A DNA stretch of 49,993 nt from Agromyces seonyuensis (GCF_009789225.1 NZ_WSTA01000022.1:1-49993); one strand, 5' to 3'. Counted from the stretch's first letter, positions 7,442 through 18,031 are shown. Numbers and translations are program-made. The notes: generated by a model from the letters alone, not told the origin.

Positions 7442-8325
7442 CCGCGCTCGCCGCCCACCGGCCCTCGCTCGCGGCCGCCCTGCTCATCAGCAGCCGGCCG
7501 ATCAGCTGGATCAACACGGCCTTCCCGTTCGCGGCCGCCTACCTGCTGACGACCGGACGCATCGACGCCGTGCTCGTCGTCGGCACCGTGTTCTTCCTCG
7601 TGCCCTACAACCTTGCGATGTACGGCATCAACGACGTCTTCGACTACGCCTCCGACCTCGCCAACCCGCGCAAGGGCGGCGTCGAGGGCGCACTGCTCGA
7701 CCCGAGCCGGCACCGCGCGGTGCTCTGGATCTCGGCGCTCGTCTGCCTGCCGTTCCTCGTGTTCCTGGTCGCGGTGGGCGGCCCGGCCGCCTGGATCGCG
7801 CTCGCCGTCGTGTGCTTCGACGTCGTCGCCTACTCGGCGCCCGGCCTCCGCTTCAAGGAGCGCCCGTTCCTCGACTCCGTCTCCTCGAGCATCCACTTCG
7901 TCGGCCCCGCCGTCGTGGGCCTCGCGCTCGCCGGGGCGAGCCCGACGTGGCCGCTCGTCGCCCTGTTGTCGGCCTTCTTCCTCTGGGGCGTCGCCGCCCA
8001 CGCGTTCGGCGCCGTGCAGGACGTCGAACCCGACCGCGGGGCGGGCATCGGCTCCATCGCGACGGTGCTCGGGGCGCGCGCCACGGTGCGCTTCGCGATC
8101 GGATGCTGGATCGCGGCGGGCATCCTCATGCTCGCCACCGAGTGGCCCGGGCCGCTCGCCGCGCTCCTCGTGCTGCCCTACCTCGTCGCGGTCTGGCCGT
8201 ACCGGAGCGTGAGCGACGCCGACTCCGGCCGCGCGAACCGCGGCTGGCGGGCGTTCATCGCCATCAACTACGCCGTCGGCTTCCTCGTCACGATGCTGCT
8301 GATCTGGTGGGCGCTCGTGCGCTGA
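7438..8325 (+). CDS. crtEb: Lycopene elongase (UbiA-family prenyltransferase)
   Basis: The 295-residue membrane protein transfers C5 units to both ends of lycopene, giving a C50 product. The UbiA motif [17 protein letters not shown] (near residue 63) binds the prenyl diphosphate with magnesium, and the second motif [18 protein letters not shown] lies near residue 198. About eight membrane helices can be seen. It is the last gene of the operon: its stop is followed by 58 nt and then prfB. With CrtYe/Yf it predicts a decaprenoxanthin-, sarcinaxanthin- or C.p.450-type pigment. Confidence 0.93.
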   Translation: MTALAAHRPSLAAALLISSRPISWINTAFPFAAAYLLTTGRIDAVLVVGTVFFLVPYNLAMYGINDVFDYASDLANPRKGGVEGALLDPSRHRAVLWISALVCLPFLVFLVAVGGPAAWIALAVVCFDVVAYSAPGLRFKERPFLDSVSSSIHFVGPAVVGLALAGASPTWPLVALLSAFFLWGVAAHAFGAVQDVEPDRGAGIGSIATVLGARATVRFAIGCWIAAGILMLATEWPGPLAALLVLPYLVAVWPYRSVSDADSGRANRGWRAFIAINYAVGFLVTMLLIWWALVR

Positions 8326-8367
8326 GGCGCCGGACGCCGCGCACAGCGCGGTCACGGCCCGCCCCGG

Positions 8368-8373
8368 TAGGCT
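8368..8373 (+). promoter_or_regulatory. Predicted -10 element of prfB
   Basis: TAGGCT lies 10 nt before the prfB ATG. GGAGGA (8374-8379) lies directly after it, so either the transcript starts inside the ribosome site or another promoter exists upstream. No good -35 is seen. Confidence 0.4.
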
Positions 8374-8383
8374 GGAGGACGCC

Positions 8384-9499
8384 ATGATCAATCTGGACAT
8401 CTCCGGCGAACTCGCCGAACTGCGATCCACTTTCAACGACATCCGCGCCGTCGTCGACGTCGACAAGCTCGAGCGCGAGATCGCGGAGCTCAGCGAGCAG
8501 GCCGGTGCGCCAGACCTGTGGGACGACCCCGCGGCCGCCCAGAAGGTCACGAGCGCCCTCAGCCACCACCAGGCCGACCTCAAGCGCGTCCTGGACGTGG
8601 AGTCCCGTCTCGACGACCTCGACGTGCTCGTCGAGCTCGCGCTCGAGATGGACGACGAGGACTCCGCGGAGGAGGCGCGCACCGAGCTCGCCGCCCTCAC
8701 CGAGACCATCGGCCAGCTCGAGGTGCAGACGCTCCTCGACGGCGAGTACGACCCGCGGGGCGCGGTCGTCACCATCCGCTCCGGCGCCGGCGGCGACGAC
8801 GCCACCGACTTCGCCGAGATGCTCATGCGCATGTACCTGCGCTGGGCCGAGCGCCACAAGTACCCCGTCAAGGTCATGGACACCTCCTACGCGGAGGGCG
8901 CCGGCATCAAGTCGGCCACGTTCGAGGTCGACGTGCCCTACGCCTACGGCACGCTCTCGGTCGAGGCCGGCACGCACCGCCTCGCGCGCATCAGCCCCTT
9001 CGGCTCCGCCGACAAGCGCCAGACCTCGTTCGCCGCGGTCGAGGTCATCCCGGTGATGGAGGAGGCCGTCGAGGTCGACATCCCCGAGAACGACATCCGC
9101 GTCGACGTGTTCCGCTCCTCCGGCCCCGGCGGCCAGTCGGTCAACACGACCGACTCCGCCGTGCGCCTCACGCACATCCCGTCGGGCATCGTCGTCTCGA
9201 TGCAGAACGAGAAGTCGCAGATCCAGAACCGCGCGGCCGCCATGCGCGTCCTCCAGACGCGACTCCTGCTCCTGAAGAAGGAAGAGGAAGCGGCGAAGAA
9301 GAAGGAGCTCGCCGGCACCATCACCGCGAGCTGGGGCGACCAGATGCGCTCCTACTTCCTCTACGGACAGCAGCTCGTCAAGGACCTGCGCACCGGTTAC
9401 GAGGTCGGCAACCCGGCCGTCGTCTTCGACGGCGACCTCGACGGCCTCATCGCCGCGGGCATCCGCTGGCGCAAGCAGCAGCAGGCCGAAGCGAGCTAA
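8384..9499 (+). CDS. prfB: Peptide chain release factor 2
   Basis: The 371-residue RF2 reads UGA and UAA stop codons and releases the finished protein. The catalytic GGQ motif is at residues 249-251 ([18 protein letters not shown]), and the stop-codon reading loop is [14 protein letters not shown]. The N-terminal coiled helices (residues 1-100) are complete. The frame runs uninterrupted from the start, so there is no internal UGA and no programmed frameshift as in E. coli. The ATG follows GGAGGA by 4 nt. prfB-ftsE-ftsX-smpB is a conserved order in actinobacteria. Confidence 0.97.
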   Translation: MINLDISGELAELRSTFNDIRAVVDVDKLEREIAELSEQAGAPDLWDDPAAAQKVTSALSHHQADLKRVLDVESRLDDLDVLVELALEMDDEDSAEEARTELAALTETIGQLEVQTLLDGEYDPRGAVVTIRSGAGGDDATDFAEMLMRMYLRWAERHKYPVKVMDTSYAEGAGIKSATFEVDVPYAYGTLSVEAGTHRLARISPFGSADKRQTSFAAVEVIPVMEEAVEVDIPENDIRVDVFRSSGPGGQSVNTTDSAVRLTHIPSGIVVSMQNEKSQIQNRAAAMRVLQTRLLLLKKEEEAAKKKELAGTITASWGDQMRSYFLYGQQLVKDLRTGYEVGNPAVVFDGDLDGLIAAGIRWRKQQQAEAS

Positions 9500-9671
9500 G
9501 CGCCGGTCGGCACTTCCTCGCGGGCCGGTGCGACGTTTCGTGCGGCGTCGGACCCGCGGCCCGCGGCTACCGTGCGGGTGCGGCATCCGGCGGATTCATG
9601 GCCGGAACATAGCAGCGCCCGGCGAATCGCCGATGAACTCTCGGGGCTTCCGGCACCGTCGCGCGTCGGTC

Positions 9672-9700
9672 GTGACGAATGCGCGACACCTGCATATCCT
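9672..9700 (+). promoter_or_regulatory. Predicted ftsE promoter (leaderless)
   Basis: GTGACG (9672-9677) and TATCCT (9695-9700) are separated by 17 bp. The -10 ends 8 nt before the ftsE ATG (9709), leaving no room for a ribosome site, and none is seen. Confidence 0.55.
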
Positions 9701-9708
9701 CGAACGCG

Positions 9709-10847
<1,139 letters not shown>

Positions 10848-10851
<4 letters not shown>

Positions 10852-11762
10852 GATTCGCCCTGGTCCTCCAGGAGGCCGCCGGAGGCCTCCGCCGCAACGT
10901 CTCGATGGTCGTCGCCGTCGTGCTCGTCACGTTCGTCTCGCTGACCTTCGTCGGCACCGCCGCGCTGCTGCAGCTGCAGATCGACGCCATGAAGACGTAC
11001 TGGTACGACCGCGCGCAGGTCGCCGTCTACCTCTGTACCGACTACTCGCAGGTCGTCGGCTGCGAGGCCGGCGAGGTGACGGAGGAGCAGCGCGCCGCCG
11101 TCGAGGGCATCCTCGAGTCGGACACGCTCGCCCCGTACGTCGACGAGTACTACTTCGAGGACCACGACGCGGCCTACGAGAAGTTCCAGGACCAGTTCGC
11201 CGGCACGCCCGCCGCCGAGTACGTCACGCCGGACGTGCTCAACGAGACGTTCTGGGTGCGCCTGACCGACCCGTCGGAGTCCGACGTGCTCGTCGAGGCG
11301 TTCGCCGGGCAGGCGGGCGTCGAGTCCGTCGTCGACCAGCAGCGCTACCTCGACCAGATCTTCTCGGTGCTCAACGCCTCGAGCTACACGGCCGTCGCCA
11401 TCGCGGCCGTCATGCTCGTCGCCGCCGTGCTGCTCATCGCGACGACCATCCGGCTCTCGGCGTACTCGCGGCGCAAGGAGCTCGCGATCATGCGGCTCGT
11501 CGGCGCCTCGAACCGGTTCATCCAGACGCCGTTCATCCTCGAGGGCGTGTTCGCGGCGCTGCTCGGCTCGCTGCTCGCGGGAGCCGCGGTCGTCGGCGTC
11601 GTGCAGTTCTTCGTGCAGGGCTACCTCGCCGAACGCCTGGCGCTCACGAGCTTCGTCGATCTCTCGGATGCGCTGCTCGTCGTGCCGCTCCTCGTCGCCG
11701 TCGGCATCGTGCTCGCCGGCATCTCGGCCGCGATCGCGATCGCCCGCTACCTGCGCGTCTGA
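10848..11762 (+). CDS. ftsX: Cell division protein FtsX
   Basis: The 304-residue membrane partner of FtsE has a first helix at about residues 20-42 and an extracytoplasmic domain at about 43-185. In M. tuberculosis this domain binds the hydrolase RipC; here the partner is unknown. Three more helices form the C-terminal FtsX domain ([20 protein letters not shown]; the conserved [15 protein letters not shown] loop; then two helices). The stop is followed by the smpB leader. The ATG overlaps the ftsE stop by 4 nt. Confidence 0.95.
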
Positions 11763-11812
11763 GCCGCCCGGACGCCTTCGGGCCGCGGGGCGAGGTGCCC
11801 GCGCGCGTCGGG

Positions 11813-11846
11813 TAGACTGAACGGCTCGCCCGGCCTGGCCGGGCGA
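11813..11846 (+). promoter_or_regulatory. smpB promoter -10 and 5' leader hairpin
   Basis: TAGACT (11813-11818) is a good -10. The predicted transcript start falls at about 11825. Directly there begins a perfect inverted repeat, TCGCCCGGC (11826-11834) and GCCGGGCGA (11838-11846), around CTG. The mRNA would thus open with a strong 9-bp hairpin, 34 nt before the GTG start. Confidence 0.5.
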
Positions 11847-11880
11847 TCGCCATGATCATCGGATGCAGAAGGAGCGCGCC

Positions 11881-12360
11881 GTGCCGAAGGAACGCGGATC
11901 GAAGGTCGTCGCGACCAACCGCAAGGCGCGTCACGACTACCTCATCGAGGACACCTACGAGGCGGGCATGGTGCTCACCGGCACCGAGGTGAAGTCGCTG
12001 CGCGAGGGGCGCGCGTCGCTCGTCGACGGCTACGCCTTCATCGACGAGCGCGGCGAGATGTGGCTCGACGCGGTGCACATCCCCGAGTACACCGAGGGCA
12101 CGTGGAACAACCACGCGCCGCGCCGCAAGCGCAAGCTGCTCCTGCACCGCCAGGAGATCGTGAAGATCAGCCACCGCACCAAGGACGGCGGCTACACCCT
12201 CATCCCGCTGCAGATCTACTTCAGCGAGGGCCGCGCCAAGGTCGAGCTCGCCGTCGCCAAGGGCAAGCGCGAGTACGACAAGCGCCAGGCGCTCCGCGAG
12301 AAGCAGGACAAGCGCGAGGCCGACCGCGCGATCTCGAGCCGCCGCCACCTCGGGGAGTGA
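11881..12360 (+). CDS. smpB: SsrA-binding protein SmpB
   Basis: The 159-residue protein binds tmRNA and brings it to stalled ribosomes. Family motifs are intact: [34 protein letters not shown], and the basic C-terminal tail [19 protein letters not shown] that enters the mRNA channel. The GTG start at 11881 is chosen because AAGGAG lies 7 nt upstream; the ATG at 11863 lies before that site and would add six residues not usual in the family. Its RNA partner ssrA lies 5.2 kb downstream, beyond four genes. Confidence 0.95.
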   Translation: MPKERGSKVVATNRKARHDYLIEDTYEAGMVLTGTEVKSLREGRASLVDGYAFIDERGEMWLDAVHIPEYTEGTWNNHAPRRKRKLLLHRQEIVKISHRTKDGGYTLIPLQIYFSEGRAKVELAVAKGKREYDKRQALREKQDKREADRAISSRRHLGE

Positions 12361-12364
12361 GCCG

Positions 12365-13099
12365 GTGAGCCGCGCGCGTCGCATCCCCGTGCCCGGCACG
12401 GTGAACTTCCGCGACCCGGGCGGCTACGACGCCGAGGGCGGCCGCATCCGCGCGGGCGTGCTCTTCCGCTCCGACGGGCTGCACTCGCTCGGCGAGGACG
12501 GCCGCGCCGAGCTCGCCGGACTCGGCGTCGGTACCGTCGTCGACCTCCGCGACGGCTACGAGGTCGACCTCATGCCCGACGACGTCGCCGGCCTCGGCCT
12601 CGACGAGGTGAAGCTGCCGATCTTCGAGGGCTCCGGCGCTTCGCAGCAGGGCGCCGGCATCATCACGCTCGAGGCGCTCTACGCCCGCATGGTCACGAAG
12701 CACGCCGGTCTCGTCGTCGAGGGCGTGCGCCGAGTCGCGGACGGCGGCGGGCGGGCGACGCTCGTGCACTGCACCGCCGGCAAGGACCGCACGGGCGTCG
12801 TCGTCGCGATGTCGCTGCTCGCGGTCGGCGTGCCGCACACGCTGGTCGTCGAGGACTACGCGATCTCCGAGGAGAACCTCGCGGGCACCTGGCTCGACAC
12901 CATGGTCGCCCGCATCGGCGAGCGCGGCGTGCCCGACAGCCCCGCGCTGCGCACCCTCATGGGCGGCAGCCCGCCCGAGGCGATCGAGTCCGCGATCGCG
13001 CTGGTCGAGGCCGAGCACGGCTCGGTGCGCGACTGGCTGCTCGCGCACGGCCTCGCCGAGGCGGAGTTCGCCCGGCTGCGCGACGTGCTCGTCGAATAG
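12365..13099 (+). CDS. Tyrosine-specific protein phosphatase family protein
   Basis: The 244-residue protein belongs to the Y_phosphatase3 group. The N-terminal signature is GTVNFRDPGGYDAEGGRIR and LFRSDGLHSL. The P-loop HCTAGKDRTGVVVA (near residues 138-151) holds the catalytic Cys and Arg. Related enzymes hydrolyse phosphotyrosine or phosphoinositides; the substrate here is unknown. The GTG start lies 4 nt after the smpB stop, so it is probably co-transcribed and may be translated by re-initiation. It converges with the gene at 13153. Confidence 0.88.
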   Translation: MSRARRIPVPGTVNFRDPGGYDAEGGRIRAGVLFRSDGLHSLGEDGRAELAGLGVGTVVDLRDGYEVDLMPDDVAGLGLDEVKLPIFEGSGASQQGAGIITLEALYARMVTKHAGLVVEGVRRVADGGGRATLVHCTAGKDRTGVVVAMSLLAVGVPHTLVVEDYAISEENLAGTWLDTMVARIGERGVPDSPALRTLMGGSPPEAIESAIALVEAEHGSVRDWLLAHGLAEAEFARLRDVLVE

Positions 13100-13152
13100 G
13101 GGGCAGCGCGGGCGGAATCGGCGGCGCGGGCGGATCGGCCGAACCGGAACGC

Positions 13153-13815
13153 TCAGCGGGCGCGGAAGCGCAGTTCGACGCGGGCCTCCACGTCGACGTC
13201 GGCCGGTTCGAGGGTCGGCACGGTTCCGCCGTCGCCGGAACCGACGGCCATCGCGGACGCCAGCCGCATCGGCACGGCTCCCGCGTGCGGGTCCTCCGAG
13301 AGCTCCACCGGCATGACCGAGTCGAGCTCCAGCGCGTCGGCGTAGACCCGCGCCTTCGCGACCGCGTCGGCGACCGCGCCCCGGCGCACCTCCTCGACGA
13401 GCTCGGCGTACGCGCGCTCGTCCAGCGCCCAGTCCACGCCGCCGACGTTCACGCCGTCGAGGACGACGGCCCGTGCGAGCCACTCGCCGAGCGCGCCGAA
13501 GTCGGAGAACGTCGCCGACAGCGAGGCCGAAGCCCGATACACGAGCGCGAGCCGCTCGCCGTCGCGGTTCCAGGGGCGGTCGGCCGTCACCACGACGTTC
13601 TCGGCCGACCAGCGGATGAGCGGCGAGTCGGCGACGACCGCCAGTGACCGGAGTTCCGCCGCGAGCGCGCCGTGGGTGCGCAGCGCCGCCTCGACGGCCG
13701 GTTCGCGGTCCGGTCCATCGACCGACACGATCACCGACACCGTGCCCTGCGTCGGCGGCCGACGCCCGTGCGCGCGACCGTCGACGCTGATCAGGACCTC
13801 GCGGGGATCTGGCAT
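13153..13815 (-). CDS. SIMPL-domain (DUF541) protein
   Basis: The 220-residue protein has the fold order of the SIMPL/DUF541 family: an N-terminal strand region (REVLISVDGRAHGRRPPTQG), the middle WNRDGERLALVYRASASL and VNVGGVDWALDE, and the helix ADAVAKARVYADALEL. It ends in LEPADVDVEARVELRF. Most SIMPL proteins are exported, but this one has no signal peptide and so may stay in the cytoplasm. Family function is poorly defined. TAGGGT (plus 13822-13827) lies 6 nt before the ATG, so the mRNA may be leaderless. Confidence 0.8.
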   Translation of the reverse strand: MPDPREVLISVDGRAHGRRPPTQGTVSVIVSVDGPDREPAVEAALRTHGALAAELRSLAVVADSPLIRWSAENVVVTADRPWNRDGERLALVYRASASLSATFSDFGALGEWLARAVVLDGVNVGGVDWALDERAYAELVEEVRRGAVADAVAKARVYADALELDSVMPVELSEDPHAGAVPMRLASAMAVGSGDGGTVPTLEPADVDVEARVELRFRAR

Positions 13816-13844
13816 GCGTGCACCCTACCCCCGGGCGGTGCTCG

Positions 13845-15134
13845 TCAGCCGCTCGTCACCGCCCGCTCGGGCAGCACCCCGTCGAAGAGCCGGTCGAAGA
13901 CGTTGAGCCGATCGAACTGGAGCGCCCACTCGCGGGCCGCCACCGCCCGCCGCTCGCGCTCCGCGCGGGGCATCCCGAGCACGGCCTCGTCGATCGCCGC
14001 GGCGATCGCGTCGGGGTCGCCGACGGGCACGATCATCGCGTGGTCGCCGACGGCCTCGCCGACGCCGCCGGCGAGGGTCGTGATGACCGGGCCGCCGCCC
14101 GCGAGCATCTTCTCAGCGAGGGCGATGCCGAAGGTCTCGACGAACTCGGGCTTCGGCTTCGTCGGGAGTGCGTAGACGGCGCATCCGGCCATGAGCTTCG
14201 GCTTCTCGGCGTCGTCGACGTCGTCGAGGAAGCGGATGCGGTCGGCGACGGGGGAGGCGGCCGCCTGCGCCCGGAGGTTGTCGGCCTCGGGGCCGCGACC
14301 GGCGATGACCAGCTGGAGTCCCTCGTGGGCCTTCGAGCGCTCGAACCCGACGATGAGGTCGTCGACGCCCTTCGCGTTCTGGAGGCGCGAGAGGAAGAGC
14401 ACGTAGCCGTCGCGCACGAGCCCGCGGGCGGCGAGCGTCTCCTCGATGTCCTCGTCCGCGAGACCGAGGTACTGGGAGGTGTCGATCGCGGGGTAGGAGA
14501 CGCGGATGCGCCGCTCCGCCTGCTCCGCGAACGCCGTGCCGTGCCGCACGTCGATCTCGGCCGCGGCCTCGACGATGAGCTGCCGCGTGTACTCGCTCAC
14601 GGCGACGCAGTGGTCCTGCGAGAGGTAGCTCGAGAGCACGTGGGCGGCGGCGCCGAACCGATCGGCGTCGAGACAGGACTTCACGACGTTCGTGACGTCG
14701 GATCCGACGGCCTCGGCGATCGTCGTGACGTTGACCGGCAGGCCCGTGGCCCACGCCGTGCGCACGGCCTCGGCGACTGCCGTCGTGTGGGGGCTGAGGT
14801 AGAGCGAGAGGCACACCGTCGGCACGCCGTCGGTGAAGAGCTCGACGAGCCGTCCGACGATGCCCGCGGTGTAGCGGCCGTCCGGCACCTTGTAATCGCC
14901 GACCGGTTCCGGCCGCTCGACGAAGATGCCCTCGCTGTAGGGCAGGAGGTGGTCGAGGGGCTTCAACGGCAGGCCGCTGGTCTCGAGGCGTTCGATGGGC
15001 CAGGTCACGATGCGCACCTCGTCGAAGCCGCGCTGCAGCGCGGCCTCCGCGAGGTTGCGGCCTTCGACCGAGTGCCCGCAGATGACGGGGTCGGCTCGGT
15101 TGACGATGACGAGTCGGTTGCGTGGTGCGCTCAT
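13845..15134 (-). CDS. Glycosyltransferase, GT4 family
   Basis: The 429-residue enzyme has a GT-B fold. The N-terminal half binds the acceptor (start MSAPRNRLVIVNRADPVICG). The donor-binding half contains LFLSRLQNAKGVDDLI and the EX7E-type motif PEFVETFGIALAEKML, followed by GGGPVITT. The family transfers sugars from nucleotide donors with retained configuration; donor and acceptor cannot be named. GAAGGAGA upstream of the ATG supports the start. It lies 23 nt after the GH92 gene and is probably in its operon, which suggests a role with mannose-type glycans or mannosylated metabolites. Confidence 0.88.
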   Translation of the reverse strand: MSAPRNRLVIVNRADPVICGHSVEGRNLAEAALQRGFDEVRIVTWPIERLETSGLPLKPLDHLLPYSEGIFVERPEPVGDYKVPDGRYTAGIVGRLVELFTDGVPTVCLSLYLSPHTTAVAEAVRTAWATGLPVNVTTIAEAVGSDVTNVVKSCLDADRFGAAAHVLSSYLSQDHCVAVSEYTRQLIVEAAAEIDVRHGTAFAEQAERRIRVSYPAIDTSQYLGLADEDIEETLAARGLVRDGYVLFLSRLQNAKGVDDLIVGFERSKAHEGLQLVIAGRGPEADNLRAQAAASPVADRIRFLDDVDDAEKPKLMAGCAVYALPTKPKPEFVETFGIALAEKMLAGGGPVITTLAGGVGEAVGDHAMIVPVGDPDAIAAAIDEAVLGMPRAERERRAVAAREWALQFDRLNVFDRLFDGVLPERAVTSG

Positions 15135-15157
15135 GGCGGTCTCCTTCGCGTGGTGGT

Positions 15158-17395
15158 TCAGCTCCGCGGGGGAGGCGGGGTGGAATCGGCGGACGTGGAG
15201 GCCGACGGCGGTCGACCCTCCCGTCCCCAGTCGCTCGGCTCGGGGCCGAGCTCGACGAGGAGGCGGCCGCCGCGGCGGAGCTCCTCCCCGGGCAACCAGG
15301 AACGGTCGATGCGCTCGCCGTTCAGGAAGACGGACTGAATGTACTGCACTCCGCCGCCCGGGACCGGCTCCTCGAAGCCGGTGGTATCGATGCGCAGGGT
15401 CGCGCCGCCGAAGCGGAGTTCGGACGTGGCGAACGCCGGCGGGCTGAGCAGGAAGAGCTGCTGCCCGGCCACGGGGAACAGCCCGAGGCAGGCCCAGACG
15501 TACCACGACGACAGGCCGCCGGAGTCGTCGTTGCCGGGCAGGCCGCCCGGCCCGAGGCCGAACTGCTGGTGGACGGCGGCGTGCACGACCTCGGCGGTGC
15601 GGTCCGGCCGGCCGGCGAAGTGGTACGCCCAGGGCGCCTCCATGTCGGGCTCGTTGTTGAGCCCCTCGAAGCGCCCCAGCGCGTAGCCCTCGGCGAGCTC
15701 CGCAGCCGACGGCGCGACGCCGGGCTGGCGGACGGGCTCCGCGCCGTACCCGAAGAAGCGGTCGAGCATCCCGACGAAGGCGTCGTCGCCGCCCGCGAGC
15801 TCGATGCGGCCCGCCATGTCGTGCAGCAGCCGGAAGCTGTAGTTGTGCTTCGTGCCCTCGTAGAAGGTCGAGTCGCGCAGCAGCCCGGTCGCCGGGTCGA
15901 ACGCGTGCACCCAGTTGCCGGCGAGCGCCTCGAACTCGCGCGCGAGGGCGAGGTCGCCGACGTGCCGGGCCACCTTCGCCGTGCACCAGTAGCCGAACGC
16001 GAGGTCGAGGGTGTGGCTGATCGGCTCGGCGAAGCCGTGCAGCAGGAAGTCCTCGCCGTACGTGCGGCGGAGGTCGTTGTGCATGTGCACGAGCGCGCCC
16101 TCCCAGTCGATGCCCGTCACGCCCGCCTGGCAGAGGTCGGCGAGGAACGTGTGCGCGAGCGCCGAACCCTGCCGCGAGAAGCGGTCGGAGCCCCGCGCCA
16201 TGCGATAGCCGATCGGGAAGTTGCCCTCCTCCTCGCAGATCGTGAGGAGCGCATTGGCGAGCTCGACGGCCTGCTCCGGCGCGATCGCCGCGAGGAGCGG
16301 CAGCTGGGTCTTGTAGATGTCCCACATCGTCGAGAGGTCGAAGACGAAGGGGCCGCGGGTCGGCCAGAACGGGCTCTCGTCGTTGGCGAGGCACGGCTTG
16401 ATGAGCGAGTGGTACAGAGCCGTCTGGAAGACCGTGCGCCGGTCTTCGTCGTCGGTCTCGACGCGCACGGCCTTCAGCTGCTTCTTCCAGACCTTGGCGG
16501 TCGCGGCGGCCCGATCGTCGAAGGCGCCGCCCGCGAGGTCGCGGAGGAGGTTCGCGCGGGCCTGCTCGACACCGCGCAGCGAGAAGCCCATGCGGAGCTC
16601 GACCTGCTTGCCCGCGGGGGAGGAGCCCGCCCACATGAGGCCGAAGGGCCGCAGGGTCGTCGGCCGGATGTGGTCGAAGTCGAGCCGCGTGCCGCCCGGC
16701 ATGAGCCGCCGGTCGTACCAGAGCATCTGGCGCCAGTCATCCGCCCCCGCGCACTCGATGTAGACCGCGAGCGAGGCCCCCTCGACGGTGATCTCGCCCT
16801 GCGCGACGCCGGGGCCGACCGACTCGAGGTGGGCGCGCAGCGGGATCGTCGAGCCGAAGGGGATGGAGAGCCCGCCGAGGGAGAAGTCGATGACGATGCG
16901 GGCGTTCTTGTGCTCGGGGAAGGTGTAGCGGTGCACGGCCGACTTCGGGCCGACGGTGAGCTCGGCGCGCACGCCCGAATCGAGGGATGCCGCGTAGTAG
17001 CCGGGCTCGGCGACCTCGTCGTCGAGCTCCCACGAGCGACCGAGCACGTCGAGGGGTTCGAGCATCGGCGTGACGCGGAAGTAGTTGTAGTACTTGCGGA
17101 TCGCGCCCGTGCCGGACTGCTGGAAGTGGGTGAAGCCGCTCGCGACGTTCTCGTCGTGGATCGTCGGGGGCACGCCCTCGGTGGAGAGATCGAATCGGCC
17201 GTAGCCGGTGGGGTAGGCGCCCGAGTACGCGCAGGCCGAGACCATGCCGAGCGGATAGGTCGCACCGGGGTGGGTGTTGCCGACCTGGGGCTTCGGCCAC
17301 CACCACGTCGCGGCGAGCCCGGTCTGCGGCGGCAGCGCCGTGACGCCCGTGCCGATGAACGGGTCGACCCGCACCGATCCCGATCCGATTCCCAT
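15158..17395 (-). CDS. Glycoside hydrolase family 92 alpha-mannosidase
   Basis: The 745-residue protein matches the calcium-dependent GH92 exo-alpha-mannosidases along its length: VDPFIGTG at the N-terminus, HPGATYPLGMVS, FTHFQQSGTG, the helical (alpha/alpha)6 part with TMWDIYKTQLPLLA, and the family hallmark GNDDSGGLSSWYVWACLG (from residue 621). No signal peptide is seen with the ATG at 17395, although most GH92 enzymes are secreted. A longer frame upstream adds only basic, non-homologous residues. It may therefore act inside the cell on imported mannosides. TACCGT lies 6 nt before the ATG, suggesting a leaderless mRNA. Confidence 0.92.
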   Translation of the reverse strand: MGIGSGSVRVDPFIGTGVTALPPQTGLAATWWWPKPQVGNTHPGATYPLGMVSACAYSGAYPTGYGRFDLSTEGVPPTIHDENVASGFTHFQQSGTGAIRKYYNYFRVTPMLEPLDVLGRSWELDDEVAEPGYYAASLDSGVRAELTVGPKSAVHRYTFPEHKNARIVIDFSLGGLSIPFGSTIPLRAHLESVGPGVAQGEITVEGASLAVYIECAGADDWRQMLWYDRRLMPGGTRLDFDHIRPTTLRPFGLMWAGSSPAGKQVELRMGFSLRGVEQARANLLRDLAGGAFDDRAAATAKVWKKQLKAVRVETDDEDRRTVFQTALYHSLIKPCLANDESPFWPTRGPFVFDLSTMWDIYKTQLPLLAAIAPEQAVELANALLTICEEEGNFPIGYRMARGSDRFSRQGSALAHTFLADLCQAGVTGIDWEGALVHMHNDLRRTYGEDFLLHGFAEPISHTLDLAFGYWCTAKVARHVGDLALAREFEALAGNWVHAFDPATGLLRDSTFYEGTKHNYSFRLLHDMAGRIELAGGDDAFVGMLDRFFGYGAEPVRQPGVAPSAAELAEGYALGRFEGLNNEPDMEAPWAYHFAGRPDRTAEVVHAAVHQQFGLGPGGLPGNDDSGGLSSWYVWACLGLFPVAGQQLFLLSPPAFATSELRFGGATLRIDTTGFEEPVPGGGVQYIQSVFLNGERIDRSWLPGEELRRGGRLLVELGPEPSDWGREGRPPSASTSADSTPPPPRS

Positions 17396-17599
17396 GTCCT
17401 GACGGTACGTACGGCGATCGGCGGTTTGGTTTCCGATGTGTGAACAACGCTCGCACCGGCAGCCGTCGCGCAGGGCTGCCGAAACTGGTCGGGAATGGCG
17501 ATCGAGCGCGTTCCGTTGTAGTCTGAAAGGCCGCGTCCGAGAGGGTGCGGGTTGGCAACTCAACAGTGTGCGATGACGGCTCGCCGGCAGGCGACGCAT
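17396..17599. other. Intergenic region between the GH92 gene and ssrA
   Basis: About 200 nt without genes. It holds the GH92 -10 (minus strand, plus 17402-17407) and a possible ssrA -10, TAGTCT (17519-17524), which would give a precursor trimmed to 17600. Nothing else is clear. Confidence 0.4.
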
Positions 17600-17968
17600 G
17601 GGGATGATCGGTTTCGACATCGTCTGCGCGACTGCGGGAAGCGGGCCGAGGATCCGGGGTTATCTCGTGAACGCTCCCCGGGAACAAATAACTGCCAATA
17701 AGAAGCAGTCCGACTTCGCCCTCGCTGCCTAAGCGAGTCCGATAGTCCGTCGGCCCGAGCGCGATCCCGTCTCGGTTCCCGGCGTCATTTAGGGATCTTG
17801 CTTCGTACCGTCGTCTGAGCGGTGCGAGGGACTTTTTCAGACTGGGCCTGTCGACTTAGGTGCCTGTGGCAAAGGTCGGGGCCGAGCAGAACGCTTGCAC
17901 AGGATGCGCCCGGAGAAGACGCATGACCACAGCGATGGACGGGGGTTCAATTCCCCCCATCTCCACCA
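17600..17968 (+). ncRNA. ssrA: Transfer-messenger RNA
   Basis: The RNA has the tmRNA ends: GGGGATG (17600-17606) pairs with CATCTCC (17958-17964), followed by A and an encoded CCA (17966-17968). The T-arm reads GGGGTTCAATTCCCC. The tag frame starts at GCC (17694) and encodes ANKKQSDFALAA before TAA (17730-17732), ending LAA as expected for ClpXP/ClpAP or proteasome-independent degradation signals. tmRNA with SmpB rescues stalled ribosomes and tags the incomplete protein. Length, 369 nt, is normal for actinobacteria. Confidence 0.95.
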
Positions 17969-17995
17969 CTCAGCCGGCATCGCACGCGAGTCGCC

Positions 17996-18031
17996 CGTCG
18001 GGCCGCTCCGCCCACGCGGAGCGGCCCGACG
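17996..18031 (+). terminator. Terminator hairpin of ssrA
   Basis: CGTCGGGCCGCTCCG (17996-18010) pairs perfectly over 15 bp with 18017-18031 around the loop CCCACG, 28 nt after the tmRNA end. No U-run follows, as is common in high-GC actinobacteria. Confidence 0.8.

Noticed and set aside
8384-9499. Programmed +1 frameshift in prfB
   Set aside because: The frame is continuous from the ATG, with no internal TGA near codon 25.
17393-17620. Longer start for the GH92 gene, adding 75 residues
   Set aside because: The added part is basic, without signal peptide or homology, and crosses the predicted TACCGT promoter; the ATG at 17395 gives the normal family start.
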